A DNA stretch of 64,000 bases from Proteles cristata cristata (lineage: Eukaryota > Chordata > Mammalia > Carnivora > Hyaenidae): NCBI GenBank assembly GCA_017311185.1, contig JAESUZ010003487.1:1894001-1958000 (forward strand), written 5' to 3'. The notes beneath the pieces were generated by a model. The model saw only the letters and a program-made list of their open reading frames with translations, searched no databases and had not been told where the DNA came from. Each line of letters begins with the position of its first letter. Position 1 is the first letter of the stretch. Of this stretch, positions 34,451-46,419 are shown piece by piece. Both the position numbers and the translations under genes were made by a program.

Positions 34451-36149
34451 ATAATTAAAACATCAAAGTTTGGATGCCACAATTGCATGGAAAATTCACA
34501 TTTAAAATACTTTACTCCTAATATTGCTCGGTTATAATAGAGCCATAATATATATGCTATATATGTTATATAGCATATATATTATATGTATAATCATAAA
34601 AATGTGAAAAGGGAGAAAGGAGAATTGGGGAGAATAGCTTTCATCAAAATAAATAACCTTACAAAAGCCAGTGGATATGTGGCCCTCTGCCAGTGTTCCC
34701 AGTCACGTGTCACAGTCAGATCTCAAAGATGCCAAAGGCACAGAAGGCACTACATCCCTCCCATCTTAATTCAGCCCATGGGGCTCTGGTCTGACTTTTC
34801 TACTGAGTTCACCCTGAAGAGAGAAAATCATCTCAATCTACATTTAGTAAACCTAGTCATCAATATGGCTACCTTTATTATATGATGGGAATTTTGCTGA
34901 TCTGTCATTCCTGGTCCTATCTATCACACTATAAAAAATAAAAATAAAAACATTTTTAAATGGACATAAGTTATTAGCTTTACTTACTATGAGCTGAGCT
35001 GAGTTTGTGCTTTTTTCACTTACCTAATACTTACTTTAGAAGCTTAATTTTATGAGTTTATCTTACACATTTTCACCACTTAACTCTTCTTATTGGAAGT
35101 TAAACTCTGGCTTGCCAAAAGGAATATGGTCATAAACTGGTACTCGATGCCAAAAGTAAGCAGCATTATGAAATTGAACGCTTAAGTCCTAGCTTTACAT
35201 GTTTTTAATCTTGAACTCCGGCTATTAAAATATGGGTAATGTGGTCGTACCTTTCCCTCTAACATACTGGGGAAACACCAATCCTTAATTCTCAATTAAT
35301 ACAGAAAAGGAGGGAAAGAAATAAGGAGAGAAAGAAAAACAAGAGATATCCTTCACTCCATATGTTTCTGTAGCTATCCATGTGTGTGGCTTTACCAGAA
35401 CAAGACTCAAACACGTTGAATCACGTATACAGAAGGTCTGTCCCTTAGGCTTCAGGCTATATCCTGACTCATGTATTAAACCAGTCTCTTGTTAAGACAG
35501 CCATTTCACAATGGTCATAGTGCAGTGACTCCAAATAAGCCTCCATTTTCCCGTCTTGAATAAATTGTTGCCTGATTCTGCCAAAATTATTTTGAATTTC
35601 AACTCATCTTAATAGCATTTTTCCTACCCACTCTTGCATACTTTCAATGCATCCTTCCATATCAAGCTTCCAAAGCAAGCCAGATTTACCCATAATACCC
35701 ATAGCATTAGAGAGGACAATTATTGATTAATGCTTCCCTAGTTCTACTTCCTGGCTTGAGCTTCCACTGTACTATACTTTCCACAGCACCCTATCTGTTC
35801 TTCTCAGCAACAGCAGCCGAATGAAAGATCCTCTCTTGTCAAACAAATGCAGCCGAGTCACAGGAAAGGCTCCTATTGGTCAGGCGTGGGTCTCTCTGAC
35901 GGCTGCAGAACTCTGGTGGGCAAGGCTAGATCATGTGTCTACATCTAGAGAAACCCAAAATGCACAGAACAAAAATGTGCCATTATTTAAAAGGAAAATC
36001 TGGATAGTATTTGAGGAAGGGGAAATAGACGCTGGACCAGCAACCACAAATTTTGTCTACTATAGCTCCTAAGCAAATTTATTTTATCCCAAGATACAAA
36101 TTACATATAATTTAACATATCTTTTGTAACCACATATTAATTTGTTAAA
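34451..36149. other. unclassified AT-rich DNA with a palindrome
   Basis: No gene recognised. It holds the AT-rich palindrome at 34545-34585. Confidence 0.4.
34545..34585. repeat. perfect 19-bp-arm AT-rich palindrome
   Basis: Arms at 34545-34563 and 34567-34585 are exact reverse complements around the 3-nt spacer TGT; each arm carries one central GC pair (ATGCTAT in the left arm, ATAGCAT in the right). Confidence 0.92.
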
Positions 36150-36460
36150 GGTCATACAAATAAATAAGAAAAAGATAAATAACCTAATAGTAAAATGGGC
36201 AAAGCACACAAACATGGAGTATATGCTGGAAAAGACAAATATAGGAAGAGCTGATCAACTGCACTCGTAAGAAAATCAAAATAAGAAAGAGATAGGGGCG
36301 CCAGGGTGGCTCAGTCAGTTAAGCATCCAACTTCAGCTCAGGTCATGATCTTACTGTTCCCAAGTTTGAGCCCCACATCAGGCTCTGTGCTGAAAGCTCA
36401 GAGCCTGGAGCCTGTTTCAGTTCTGTGTCTCTATCTGTCTCTCCCCCTCCCCTGCTCATG

Positions 36461-36493
<33 letters not shown>

Positions 36494-37225
36494 ACAAATA
36501 TATAAACATTAAAAAAAAAAGAAAGAAAGAGATAATGATCTTCACTTATCAACAGTATAAATCACAAGATGCCATTTTTTAATCTTGAAAATATTTATGG
36601 TTGGAAGATACCTAGTACATGCAAAGATATAGAAAAGGCCTTCAGTAGGAGTATTATGTTGATATAAATTGGTAGAGAAAGATCTATCAAGGAACTATTG
36701 AAACTAAAATGCACGACTCAGAGATCCTACAACAGGAATTTACCTACTGATATTCTGCAAGGTGTAGAAATTCTCCAAGACCTAAGTACAGAAATAGTCA
36801 CTAAAGCATAATTAAATTGCAAACAAAACAACTAAAACTGAAAAGAACTCAGTGTCCATCAATAAGTAACAGGACAAATGGACTATGATCCATGTATATA
36901 ATCGAGCACTAGGAGAACATTGAAGAGAATTCAGTAGATCTATATGCAGAAAAGCTTCCAGATATCACAGTAAAGATAAACAAGTACAGAACACTATGCT
37001 TTGTATGAAACCTTATGCATGAACAGGAAAAAGGTCTATTTATATATGTGTAAATATATATACATGGATACGTAACTATACATACATATCCATGTATGTA
37101 CAAATAACTGAACAGTTAATAGGGATTAACTTGCAAAAGGAAAAAAGAGTTTTCTCACATTCCCAAGGTATACGCTTCTCCTCAGGTTGATGTTTCTAAC
37201 CTTATAAATGTATTATTTTATTTTT
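36150..37225 (+). repeat. L1M ORF2/3' fragment interrupted by a SINE
   Basis: CTAATAGTAAAATGGGCAAA, then after the SINE CAGTGTCCATCAATAAGTAA and GCAGAAAAGCTTCCAGATAT follow the 3' half of an old L1. Codons are heavily decayed. The SINE at 36295-36522 splits it. Confidence 0.65.
36295..36522 (+). repeat. CanSINE with target-site duplication
   Basis: Head GGGGCGCCAGGGTGGCTCAG, a long CT/TC run near 36463-36490 and tail AAATATATAAACATTAAAAA. AAGAAAGAGATA at 36283-36294 and 36523-36534 is a perfect 12-bp duplication inside the L1M piece. Confidence 0.95.
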
Positions 37226-37427
37226 TAAAACATCAGCAGGGATTGAGTGGAAAGAAAACAAATCATTTATCTATTTTCTTCTTTGTACTTTTCTGATTTA
37301 TAGAGACACTAATGTGTGTTATACATTTCAAAGCATATACTTCAAAGAAGAATAACTTGACAGTATATTGGCATGAAGTCATGGTAGATGAGAAAATAAA
37401 ACGGAATACACACAACATAATAATTGG

Positions 37428-37670
37428 GGGTTTACTATGTAAAAGGCAATACACTAAGCACCTTACATATATATGTGTACATATTATTTCACTTAAGCCT
37501 CATTAGGAGGATTAGGATTGTGAGATGAGTACTTTTATTATCTCCATTTTATAATGAAAATAATGAGGCTGAGGGAAGCTAAGTAAATTGCTTAAAGCTC
37601 CTCACCAATAGAGCAAGATAGAAATGCAGTTGCTGTGAGCCTAGCTCTGGTGTGCTACCAATAAAGTGAT
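37428..37670 (-). repeat. MIR element
   Basis: ACTATGTAAAAGGCAATACA, CTAAGCACCTTACATATATA, TATTTCACTTAAGCCTCATT, TCTCCATTTTATAATGAAAA and TGAGGCTGAGGGAAGCTAAG give a nearly complete reverse MIR. Confidence 0.8.
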
Positions 37671-38059
37671 TCACACTAGAAATGTCAAGGTGGACATAGA
37701 AATTATCTTTCCACGGGGCCAGATTGTGGAAGAATATGCATTGCCCTATATGTTCCCAAGCCTTTAGATGAGCTTATAACATCCCTTTTAACCGAAGTTA
37801 TAGAATTCAGGTGGTACTAAATCCTGCCTTCCCCAGGATGGAGAAAATCAAAATTATTAAATACATAACAGTTTCTTTTAAAAATTGTGATACACTCCTC
37901 AAATAGAAGGTATTGTCTCATATGAAATAAGCCTCCCAAAGGACCGTGGGCTGACAGAGTTACTGATATTGCTTCTGAACTGAGGGAGGGCTTCGCGCTG
38001 TAGCACGAGGCTAGTTTTAGCAGCCTTCACCTGGGGAGCTCACTGGGCTTCAGCTCCTT

Positions 38060-38225
38060 ATTTGAGTCTTGAGCCCAGACTATGAGGTAATGGTCTGATT
38101 CTCATTTTGAAACACATAAAACCCAAGGAGGTTAACTAATTTCCCTAAGGTCACACAGAAGTCACCGGTGCAGTTGGAATTGAAACTTAAGTTTCTTAAT
38201 TCCCAGCCACTGCAAGGCTCTCAAG
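38060..38225 (-). repeat. MIR element
   Basis: CATTTTGAAACACATAAAAC, CAAGGAGGTTAACTAATTTC and CCCTAAGGTCACACAGAAGT, then GGAATTGAAACTTAAGTTTC, follow reverse MIR order. Confidence 0.65.
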
Positions 38226-39559
38226 GCAGAGTGCCTGTTGAATAATTGCACAATGACACAAGGGCACTTTACAATTCCACGGAGAGGAGTCCCCAGAAGC
38301 AAAATATTTCATTTTAAAGTTGAAAAATCTCAACTTACAAAAGACGAATGTCGTCTCCAACCGCCAAGTTAAGCATCTTAAAGAATCTCTTGGGAAAGCC
38401 TCCTAAATATTCTACAGAGCACACTTGGCACTAGCAACTTACCCGAAAGGCTGGCCCCACAAATGTGTAAGGATCCGTGTACAAGGTCTCTCCCGGAAAG
38501 TGTCTGTGTGTATATGAATGTAAAGGACTAATACACAATTGCGTAGAGCTATAGGAGGAGCCTCAGGGCTCTCCCTGAATTGAAATGAACCTGACAGTAA
38601 AGCCTCCAAAAGTCCACTCAAGGTTAGCAGTTCTTCCTAAAGGGTCACTAACCTCAAACCCCCGAATAAGACAACTTTGCAAATCATTACAATAAGTTTT
38701 GATGGGAAATAATGCAAAGGGCTTTAGCACAGGTCCACCGTAGACAATCGGCCTCAAGGAAAGAGAATGTTGGCTGAAAAGCAGACATCAGCAGGGTAGC
38801 CTTTGGCCGACCTGCAGGTGGAGTGGGGAAGGAAGGAACAGTTCCACACCTGCGTAGCTGCTCCCTGAACAGACTAATCCTTCCCATCCCTAACCCCGGC
38901 TCTCCTAAAAGGCCAAAGAAAGAACTAGGAGGCATCTCTCCCTTTGGCGGAAACACGGGTCCCAGGCCACACCAGCTGGGAATGAAGTTAAGAGTTCTGA
39001 GCTGCCCTACTGTAATCTGAACATGGCCAGGCAGCCTGTGCAGCTCTCACTCAGGACCGTGTTTGCAACAATACCCCCCTCACTCCAGAAGCACAGAAGG
39101 TTCTATGGATTTTTCCCAAGGTTGTGGATACACAGAGGAAATGATTATCACACACTTATTCTTTAAACCTCTATCTCTTTCCCCAGATTTCCACTTTCAC
39201 AGCAGTTGCTACAACTCTTTCCCTAAAGAAAGGTCCAGGCAAGCTCTCCTTCCCTCCTCTGGGCTCTTTCTCGGCTTCTTTGCCTGCCTTGATTCTTCCT
39301 ACTTACATTCCCACCCCTCTGCATCACAGAACTTCCGCACATCATCACTGTGATCCAGTAAACCGGCCAGCAAAAGGGAGCAGGCAGAGCCAGAGACTGG
39401 AGTGAGGAGAGGGGACAGGATCCAAATCAGCAAGAAGAGCAGACCCTCATGAGCTGGAAAGGCTAGACACGAGGGAGGGCCCGCCGTGGTCACCCCCAGC
39501 ATGAAAATCCACTCACGGAGGTAGTGCCTCTGCCTCCTGTCCCCAGCTTCCTAGGATGG
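38226..39559. other. unclassified, moderately GC-rich DNA
   Basis: No gene or repeat family is recognised. Several short open frames on both strands at 38440-39500 lack recognisable domains or splice-bounded structure. Confidence 0.4.
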
Positions 39560-39690
39560 AAATAATAATAGTGTGACGGACTTGCAACAATAATAGCATA
39601 AATCAAATTAGTTGATATGAATAAAGTGCTTAGTGCAGAGCTTAACATTTAGTGAGTGCCCAGTTAGTGCCTGCTATGATCCCTATTCTC
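39560..39690 (+). repeat. MIR 3'-part remnant
   Basis: GGAAATAATAATAGTGTGAC, AATAAAGTGCTTAGTGCAGA and GTGAGTGCCCAGTTAGTGCC follow the 3' part of forward MIR. Confidence 0.6.
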
Positions 39691-40504
39691 CCACACCCTG
39701 AACCTCCTCCATTCCTGTACCAAAGTCCAACGTAGTCGAAGGGAGGAAAACGCTAAACAGCATGAGCTGGCTGCGGTGGTCTCACACTGTGGCCAAGGAC
39801 TAATTTTATTTTCAGTTTCCAATCTGTCCTGGTCCCAATGCACATGTCTAGAATGTAGCTCCTGCCACAGGCAACTTACTGTGTGAATTTGACAAGTTAA
39901 ACCCCGTTAATGAGATGAGTTCACCAATCATGAGTTCATCACATTTGGATGTCCCAGCGATATCATATTGTTAAAAATGTTTCTAAACACTTGTTCTCAA
40001 TTTCTGTCATGGACTAGTAACAAGAGTTCTCAGACCACACTCAGCGCAGTGGGTGGGGATCAGCCAGAGCTCAGGAGCAGAGCTCCACCAAGCTGAGCCC
40101 CTCTGAGCCCCAGCCATCTGAAAGTGCTCTTAGCCTTAGAGAAAACTGTTACACCTCTACCCACATCTCCAAGGAGCCAGAGGTGTGCTTACAGACCCAA
40201 ACTCCATGACCCTGTCTCCAACCCAGGCCTTCAGCTGCACAATCTGTGAGGCGGTCAGCATCCCCCCTGGGTCCCTAGGCTCCTCCCAGCACCTAGTCCC
40301 TGTGCCTTCCACTCTCTCTACCCAGTCCAACCTGGCACAGATTCGCAAAAGAAAAACCTACTTTCACAACATAACCATTTGATAAACTAATTCATGCTAC
40401 CATGTTAGAGATTTGATGGGGGAGAGGGGAGGAGAGGGGTTTAAGGAGGGATTTGAGTTGCAAAACAGTAGTAAAGGAGGAAGAATCCTTCCTACAAAGA
40501 AACA
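39691..40504. other. unclassified DNA
   Basis: No gene or repeat recognised. Confidence 0.4.
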
Positions 40505-40695
40505 TTAGACAGACAGTTGCAAGTTTTTGTGAGAATGTGAAGGAACTAGAACCTTCAATCACTGCTAGTGGGAATATAAAATAGTGTAGCTCTTTGGAAA
40601 ACAGCCTGGCGTGTCACCAGAACATTAGACAGAGTTTCCGTAGGACCTAGAAATTCTTTTTTGAAGTATCTACCCAAGAGAAATAAAAACATCTG

Positions 40696-40698
<3 letters not shown>

Positions 40699-40743
<45 letters not shown>
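40699..40743 (+). repeat. (AC)n microsatellite
   Basis: About 22 uninterrupted AC units inside the L1 fragment. Confidence 0.97.
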
Positions 40744-40745
<2 letters not shown>

Positions 40746-41128
40746 GCCTGTAAATGAATGTTTACAGCAGCATTATTCATAACAGCCGAAAAGTAGAAAC
40801 AACCCAAATGTCTATTCCCTGGTGAGTGGAAAAATAAAATGTGGTGTAATTATAAAATGGAATACTATTCAGCAATAAAAAGAAATGAGGTAGTGATACA
40901 TGCTACAAAACAAATGAAACTTGAAAACATGCTAAGCAAAAATGACAGGCAGAAAAGGCCATGTATTACATGATCCCACTTATGTGAAATGTCCAGCAGA
41001 GGCAAGTCTACAGAGACAGAAAGAGGATTAGTGGTTACCTACAGCCAGCGGAAATGAGGAATGACTACTATCAGGCATGGGCTTTTTGTTTTGGGAAAGA
41101 CAAAAATTATCAAAAATTAAATTGTGAT

Positions 41129-41344
41129 GGGGAGCGCCTGGGGTGGCTCAGTTGGTTGAGCGTCCGACATCAGCTCAGGTCATGATCTCAGTTTGTGGGT
41201 TTGAGCACCACGTCAGGCTCTGTGCTGACAGCTCAGAGCCTAAAGCCTGCTTCAGATTCTGTGTCTCCCTCTCTGTCTGCCCCGCCCCTGCTCATGTTCT
41301 GTCTCTGTCCCTCTCAAAAATAAATAAATAAAAAAACATCAAAG
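41129..41344 (+). repeat. CanSINE with target-site duplication
   Basis: Head GGGAGCGCCTGGGGTGGCTC, body GTGCTGACAGCTCAGAGCCT and tail CAAAAATAAATAAATAAAAA. AAATTAAATTGTGAT at 41114-41128 and 41345-41359 is a perfect 15-bp duplication. Confidence 0.96.
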
Positions 41345-41625
41345 AAATTAAATTGTGATTGAAAAAAATTGAATTGTGATGATGAATGCATAACCCTGTG
41401 AATGCAGTAGAAACACTGAACTATATACTTTCAATGAATAAATTATGTTTGTTTATTATAGCTCAAGAAAGCTTTTCATACAAGTAAGAATAGCATTTAA
41501 TTATATGTGTTATTATACATGATGACATGCTTCAGTTCAGTAATAGTTGGGGGAGAATGGTGGGGATGCTCCCAGAAGCATCACACCACATAGGGAAATC
41601 CATATATAAACTATACATAAATAAA

Positions 41626-41828
41626 ACATTTTTTAATGTTTATTTATGTTTTGAGAGAGAGAGAGCACAAGCAGGGGGAGGAGGGAAGAGGAGAGAGAGA
41701 ATCCCAAGCAGGCTCCACACTGTTTGCACAGACCCTGATGCGGGGATCCATCCCACGAACTGTGAGATCATGATCTGAGCCAAAATCAAGAGTCAGACAC
41801 TTAACTGACTGGGCCATCCAAGCACCCC
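41626..41828 (-). repeat. CanSINE, reverse strand
   Basis: Tail TTTTTTAATGTTTATTTATG, GA-rich tract, CCCTGATGCGGGGATCCATC and head GGGCCATCCAAGCACCCC. Confidence 0.94.
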
Positions 41829-42019
41829 TTACATAAAAATTTTAAACTGCATAGACAAAAAGACTGGAGTAACTTCCTTTACAATATGAAGAACAAGCAC
41901 TGCCTTTGTTTTGTGGAAGTAATTTTTTTCTCAAACTAATTCTTTATTTAAAATATTTTCCTGTATTTTTGGTTTTTCATTTTATAATAAAAAAAGACCC
42001 CCAAATGTATAGAGAAGTG

Positions 42020-42245
42020 CTTTTTTTTTTAATTTTTTTACAAATTTTGTTTAGTTTATTTATTTTGAGAGAGACAGAGAGAGCAAGCAGAGTAGGGACA
42101 GAGAGAGAGCGAGAGAGAATGCCAGCAGGCTCTGCACCGTCACCACGGAGCCCAATGCGGGGCTTAAACTCACAAACCGTGAGATCATGACCTGAGCCGA
42201 AACCAAGAGTCGGACACTTAACCGATGGAGCCACGCAAGTGCCCC
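42020..42245 (-). repeat. CanSINE, reverse strand
   Basis: Long T-rich tail, GAGAGAGACAGAGAGAGCAA tract, CGGAGCCCAATGCGGGGCTT and head GAGCCACGCAAGTGCCCC. A short AAGTGCT repeat on both sides may be the target duplication. Confidence 0.94.
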
Positions 42246-43389
42246 TGGAAAGTGCTCTTTATATATAACCCAAATCTATCCATTTGCGTTGACCTATGTT
42301 GACACGAAAATCTAGCCTTTGGAAGTGTCGAAGCCACATTGCCTTTAGCAAACATGGATTATGTTATCTTCTCTTCCAGAGGTGCTCATGAGTTGTTGGC
42401 CACAGGCTGGGCACAGGGAAGTCATACAGGGAGAAAAAAACCCTGTGATGCTCCCGAGACCCCTCTACTGGAGCCAGGGCATGGCTGCCATTTACTCTCC
42501 CGAGACAGCTTGTGCTGACATATGGGTTTATAATTCTAGGTCCACATAACCTGCCAAGGGAGAGACTTGGAGGAAGTATTCATTTGGGATTCATTTTGGG
42601 GTGGCCTTTTAAGTATCTGTCCTGGCAAAGAGAGGTTCTGCTCAAGGTTTGTGTTTGTTTGCTTTTTCATGGCACTCCTCTTCCTTCCAAACTTCCTTTT
42701 CTCATCTTCTGTGAATATAGTGTCCTCAAACAAATAACAAATTTCAGGTACACATAACTGCTTAGCTATTTACAGAGCATTTGCAATGTAAATACAATGA
42801 GCTCGAGAGTATTCTTGTGTAAAGTGCTAACAAATATTTGTTCTGCTGAGGAGAGCGCCAGCCCTCCCAGGATGGGATGGCTCTGGGGCCAGCCAGGAAC
42901 AGCCTCGGCGCAGGGCCCCAGGCCACTAGCTCTGTGCTCCCCTCACACTTTGGCAGCCAAGGCAGCTGACCTTCTAACTCAGTGAAATTAAAAAAACACT
43001 TAGTCACAAATGGATATTTAAACAGTTTCATTCCTTGGCTTATCTCGGAGTCTGTATTTCTAAAACAGAACTTCGTTTGGGGATAAAACTGTACTTTCCT
43101 TCCTGTACTTGCCAGGTCAGAGTGGCCCATACCTGAAGCTGTTTCAGGGTAGCCGTGACCACTGTTTGCTGAGCCCTCCAGACCCCCTCCTGAACTCAGT
43201 GCTGAAGACATCCTGGGTGGGTGGGGGTGGTGGTAAAAGTGCCACTAAAAGCCACAATGAAATCTCATGACAAAAAGAAATGAAAGAGTTACTTTCCTGA
43301 ATGACATCAGTCTGGATGCAGAGAGAAGAGAAGGGGAGGAAAATGAAGTGAGAGGAGAGCTTTTCCACAAGGGAGATGCCAGAGTCCCA
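42246..43389. other. unclassified DNA with a GC-rich patch
   Basis: 42840-42975 is GC-rich (GGCTCTGGGGCCAGCCAGGA). A 149-residue reverse open frame (42762-43211) covers it but shows no recognisable domain and no supporting splice context. Confidence 0.4.
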
Positions 43390-43930
43390 GAACCCTTCGA
43401 TGGTTTCCCATTGCTCTAAAGATAAAGCTCGTGTTTGTCCTCTAAGGCTGTGGGACCAGTCCGCCATATTGCTCCATCTTGCTCACTTTCCCTCCGCTCT
43501 CTGTAATCCAGCCATGCTCACCATACCCCCTCCCAGAGCCAGATCTTCACTGTCTTCTGCCTCCACCTCACTCTCCTTCCCCTCTCTGCTAGATAATACC
43601 ATGTCATCCTCAGGGCTCAGCCCTGGAGTCAAGTCAGTTCCTCAGGAAATGCTTCCCTAATTTCCTGTCCAGTTCAAATCCCCTGAGCATAGGTTCTCAT
43701 GGTGTCCTGCACCTCCCCTATCGACACTTGACAAGGTTACAGATTTTGCATCTGTATTGGTGTTTGATTGTTTCTCTCCCTTGACAAAACAGTAAGCCTG
43801 TGAGATCAAGAGTTGAAAATATTTTGGCTCTTATGGCTTCAACAATGTCTGGGGCATGGTTGTAAGTATAGGCATGTAGCAAGTATTGAATGAATGAGTG
43901 AATGAATGAATGAGTGAATGAATGAAGCCA
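43390..43930 (+). repeat. L2 element, 3' part
   Basis: TTTCCCATTGCTCTAAAGAT, AATCCAGCCATGCTCACC, CAGGAAATGCTTCCCTAATT, AACAGTAAGCCTGTGAGATC and a terminal GAATGAATGAGTGAATGAAT run match L2 in order over about 540 bp. The open frame 43376-43660 is part of this decayed element. Confidence 0.82.
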
Positions 43931-43979
43931 GCCTTAACTCCAGTCTTCCCCCTCCAAGGCATGTTTTCATTTACTAGAG

Positions 43980-44172
43980 GGGGCGCTTGGGTGGCTCAGT
44001 CGGTTGAGTGTCTGACTTTGGCTCAGTTCATGGTCTCCCAGTCTGTGAGTTTGAGCCCCATGTCAGGAACCTGCTTTGGATTCTGTGTCTCCTTCTCTTT
44101 CTGCTCCTCCCCCAGTCATACTCCTTCTCTCTCTCTTTCTCTCACAAAAGTAAATAAATATTAAAAAAAAAC
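43980..44172 (+). repeat. CanSINE
   Basis: Head GGGGCGCTTGGGTGGCTCAG, GGATTCTGTGTCTCCTTCTC and tail AAAAGTAAATAAATATTAAA. CATTTACT at 43968-43975 and 44185-44192 may be its short target duplication. Confidence 0.94.
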
Positions 44173-44453
44173 AAATTAAAAGGACATTTACTGGAAAGGG
44201 AAAGGCCTAATCATATAAACAGGTAGGAAAAGAGCACTCAAGGTAAAAACTACCAAGTACAAAGACTCTGTGTTTCAGGAAGGGAAAGGCAGCTGGGGGC
44301 TAGGGTAGCAAAGATGGTGTGATCACAGCCCATAGAGTCTCTCCTCTCCCCATGTCTCTGAGATTGATGACCTCCTAAACCTATTGGAGTCTATTTACAA
44401 ATACAGTGATGTGACCCTGACATGGCCCCCACCCCATCCCTACCACATCCCCC

Positions 44454-44456
<3 letters not shown>

Positions 44457-44499
<43 letters not shown>
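44457..44499 (+). repeat. (AC)n microsatellite
   Basis: About 21 uninterrupted AC units, preceded by a C-rich stretch. Confidence 0.97.
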
Positions 44500-44501
<2 letters not shown>

Positions 44502-45852
44502 TATACTCTGGCAATGCAATCCCTATAAATTCCAGGTTCCTGTGCTGTTGAGCTGGCCACTGCCCTAAAATAAATCTAAAAGAGCGAAAAACATCCTCAC
44601 TTAATTTTGTGGAGGTGTTTTTAACTTTTATCCTCAACTATCTAGAAATTCAAAGTTTCTCTGTACATGCAGCGAAGAGAAAAAAAAGAAGCACACTAAC
44701 AGAGAAAGCATCAATAAGAAAAACAGTTTATTTGGCAATGGTGCAAAAGTATGCTGCCTGAGGCTACTACTCAGGAAAATACACTAAAAAGAGATCCCAG
44801 AAAAGCCTTCAACTATGAGGTAAAAGGGTAAAAGTTCTATTTTTTCAAATTTGTTAATATTCAAGGGAAAATTGTTTTTAATTTAAATATGATGGAGCCA
44901 CCCCAGCCCATGCATGTTTCTGGGGCATGCTAGCAGCCACTCATCAAAGAATAGATTGTCAATATTCCATATCCTTTTTCTTAATTTAAATAGTTAGTGG
45001 CAGCAAAAACTTCAATTTCAAGCTCATGGATTTTCCCATTTGCTGCTCAAAGAGCCCATAAACATATGTATCTTTGGAAAACTATCATGTGTTTTCAACT
45101 TCCTGAAGAATTCTTGTAAAATATAACCGAACCACATTACCCTTTGTCCTGAGCTTTTATTCCACTAATGGACAAATTGGGAGGAGGCTGAGAACAAATG
45201 TGCTATTAATTACCCAGATGGCTTTTTAATAGAACCTTGGATAATTCTTCAGCCACTAAACATTGTCCAGAAATTTCTTAATAACACTGGTGTGCAGGGC
45301 ATTCCTTCCAGAAGAATAAAGATCTCATTGACTGGCAGGCTCAGTTATGTCAGGTTAGTTTAGGAGACGGTAGACAAAGAGTGGGTATTGTATAGACCAG
45401 AGAGAATGACACGCCATATCTGAGCTGCCCAGTCTCCTCAGCAATGACAGATTTTCTAATTCACTGCAGATTCTCACAAAACTGGGTGGTCAGCTTTGCA
45501 GAGGGCCAACAGTGGGTCTATTGATTCTGGGTGGGAGCAACAGAATTCTGAATTAACCTGAATTGATTTCATACAACAGAGAGTCTTGATATCGGATTAA
45601 AATTAGGATTAATACATTAAATGTTAGGTCAGAATGTTAAGTCCCAGTGCTGAAAGACCTACATGAAGTAAGTCAAAGCTAATGCAGGCAGGTAGTTTAG
45701 CCAGGAGATAATTTGTACTTTTAAACTCTGGAAATATGTCATCCAAAATGCACTGGCGCAGATGAAGCCTTGTATGAAACTACAGGTCGTGTTATGGTTT
45801 CTGCTGCTTAGATCGTAAACTGTCATTTTAAATGTGTGCCTCTTAAGTTCCT

Positions 45853-45853
<1 letters not shown>

Positions 45854-45900
<47 letters not shown>

Positions 45901-45909
45901 CGCGTGTGT
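45854..45909 (+). repeat. (GT)n(CG)6(TG)n compound microsatellite
   Basis: A GT run (45854-45892) passes directly into six CG units (45893-45904) and back to TGTGT. The whole is alternating purine-pyrimidine. Confidence 0.95.
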
Positions 45910-46291
45910 ATGGAGAGAGAAAGAAGCTTTCATCTGACACAGTAATGGCTGAGAGACAGCCTGGCTCATTATTTGTTCCTGCTTTTGTAAAATTATCTTG
46001 CCAGGGGCAAACTCGGCTGCTTGGAGCTTTCCAAGTAGACAGCAATTAACTTTCGCTGTGCTCTTTAGCAGACGCTGCTCTTATTAAATCATGAAGGATG
46101 CAAACAACCACTTTGAATATGTTTTCCCAACTACTAGATGAGTGTATTTATATTTAGGAAAATAAGAAGAGAACTAAATACCTTACAGTTTCCTGGAGTA
46201 ATTATTTTAATATAAAAAATGTAATCCTTCTGATTTTCAACCCATATTTTAAAAATATCCAAATAGCCATGTCTAAAGGAAAGAATATCAG

Positions 46292-46419
46292 GGGGCACCT
46301 GCCTGGCTCTTTGGTGGAGCATGTGACTCTTGATCTTGGGGTCGTGAGTTTGAGTCCCACGTTGGTGTAGAAATTACTTAAATGAATAAATAAATAAAAT
46401 CTTTTTTAAAAAAAGAAAA
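46292..46419 (+). repeat. short CanSINE subtype lacking the CT-rich body
   Basis: Head GGGGCACCTGCCTGGCTCTT, then CTCTTGATCTTGGGGTCGTG, TTTGAGTCCCACGTTGGTGT and AATAAATAAATAAAATCTTT. It lacks the long CT tract and differs in sequence from the other SINEs in the window. Confidence 0.88.

Larger units (their letters stand above)
40505..41460 (+). repeat. L1MA-like 3' end, interrupted
   Basis: GTGGGAATATAAAATAGTGT, ATTACTCATAAC-type text (GCAGCATTATTCATAACAGC), GAATACTATTCAGCAATAAA and ACATGATCCCACTTATGTGA are the ORF2 end and 3' UTR of an older L1. A CA microsatellite (40699-40743) and a SINE (41129-41344) interrupt it. It closes near CTATATACTTTCAATGAATA. Confidence 0.8.
44193..46290. other. 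unclassified DNA with two dinucleotide tracts
   Basis: No gene recognised. It contains an (AC)n tract at 44457-44499 and the GT/CG tract at 45854-45909. Confidence 0.4.

Noticed and set aside
42762..43211. 149-codon reverse open frame in GC-rich DNA
   Set aside because: No recognisable domain or motif. GC-rich DNA yields long chance frames.
45659..46045. Reverse frame with an alternating His-Thr run
   Set aside because: The run is the translated GT microsatellite, not a protein repeat.
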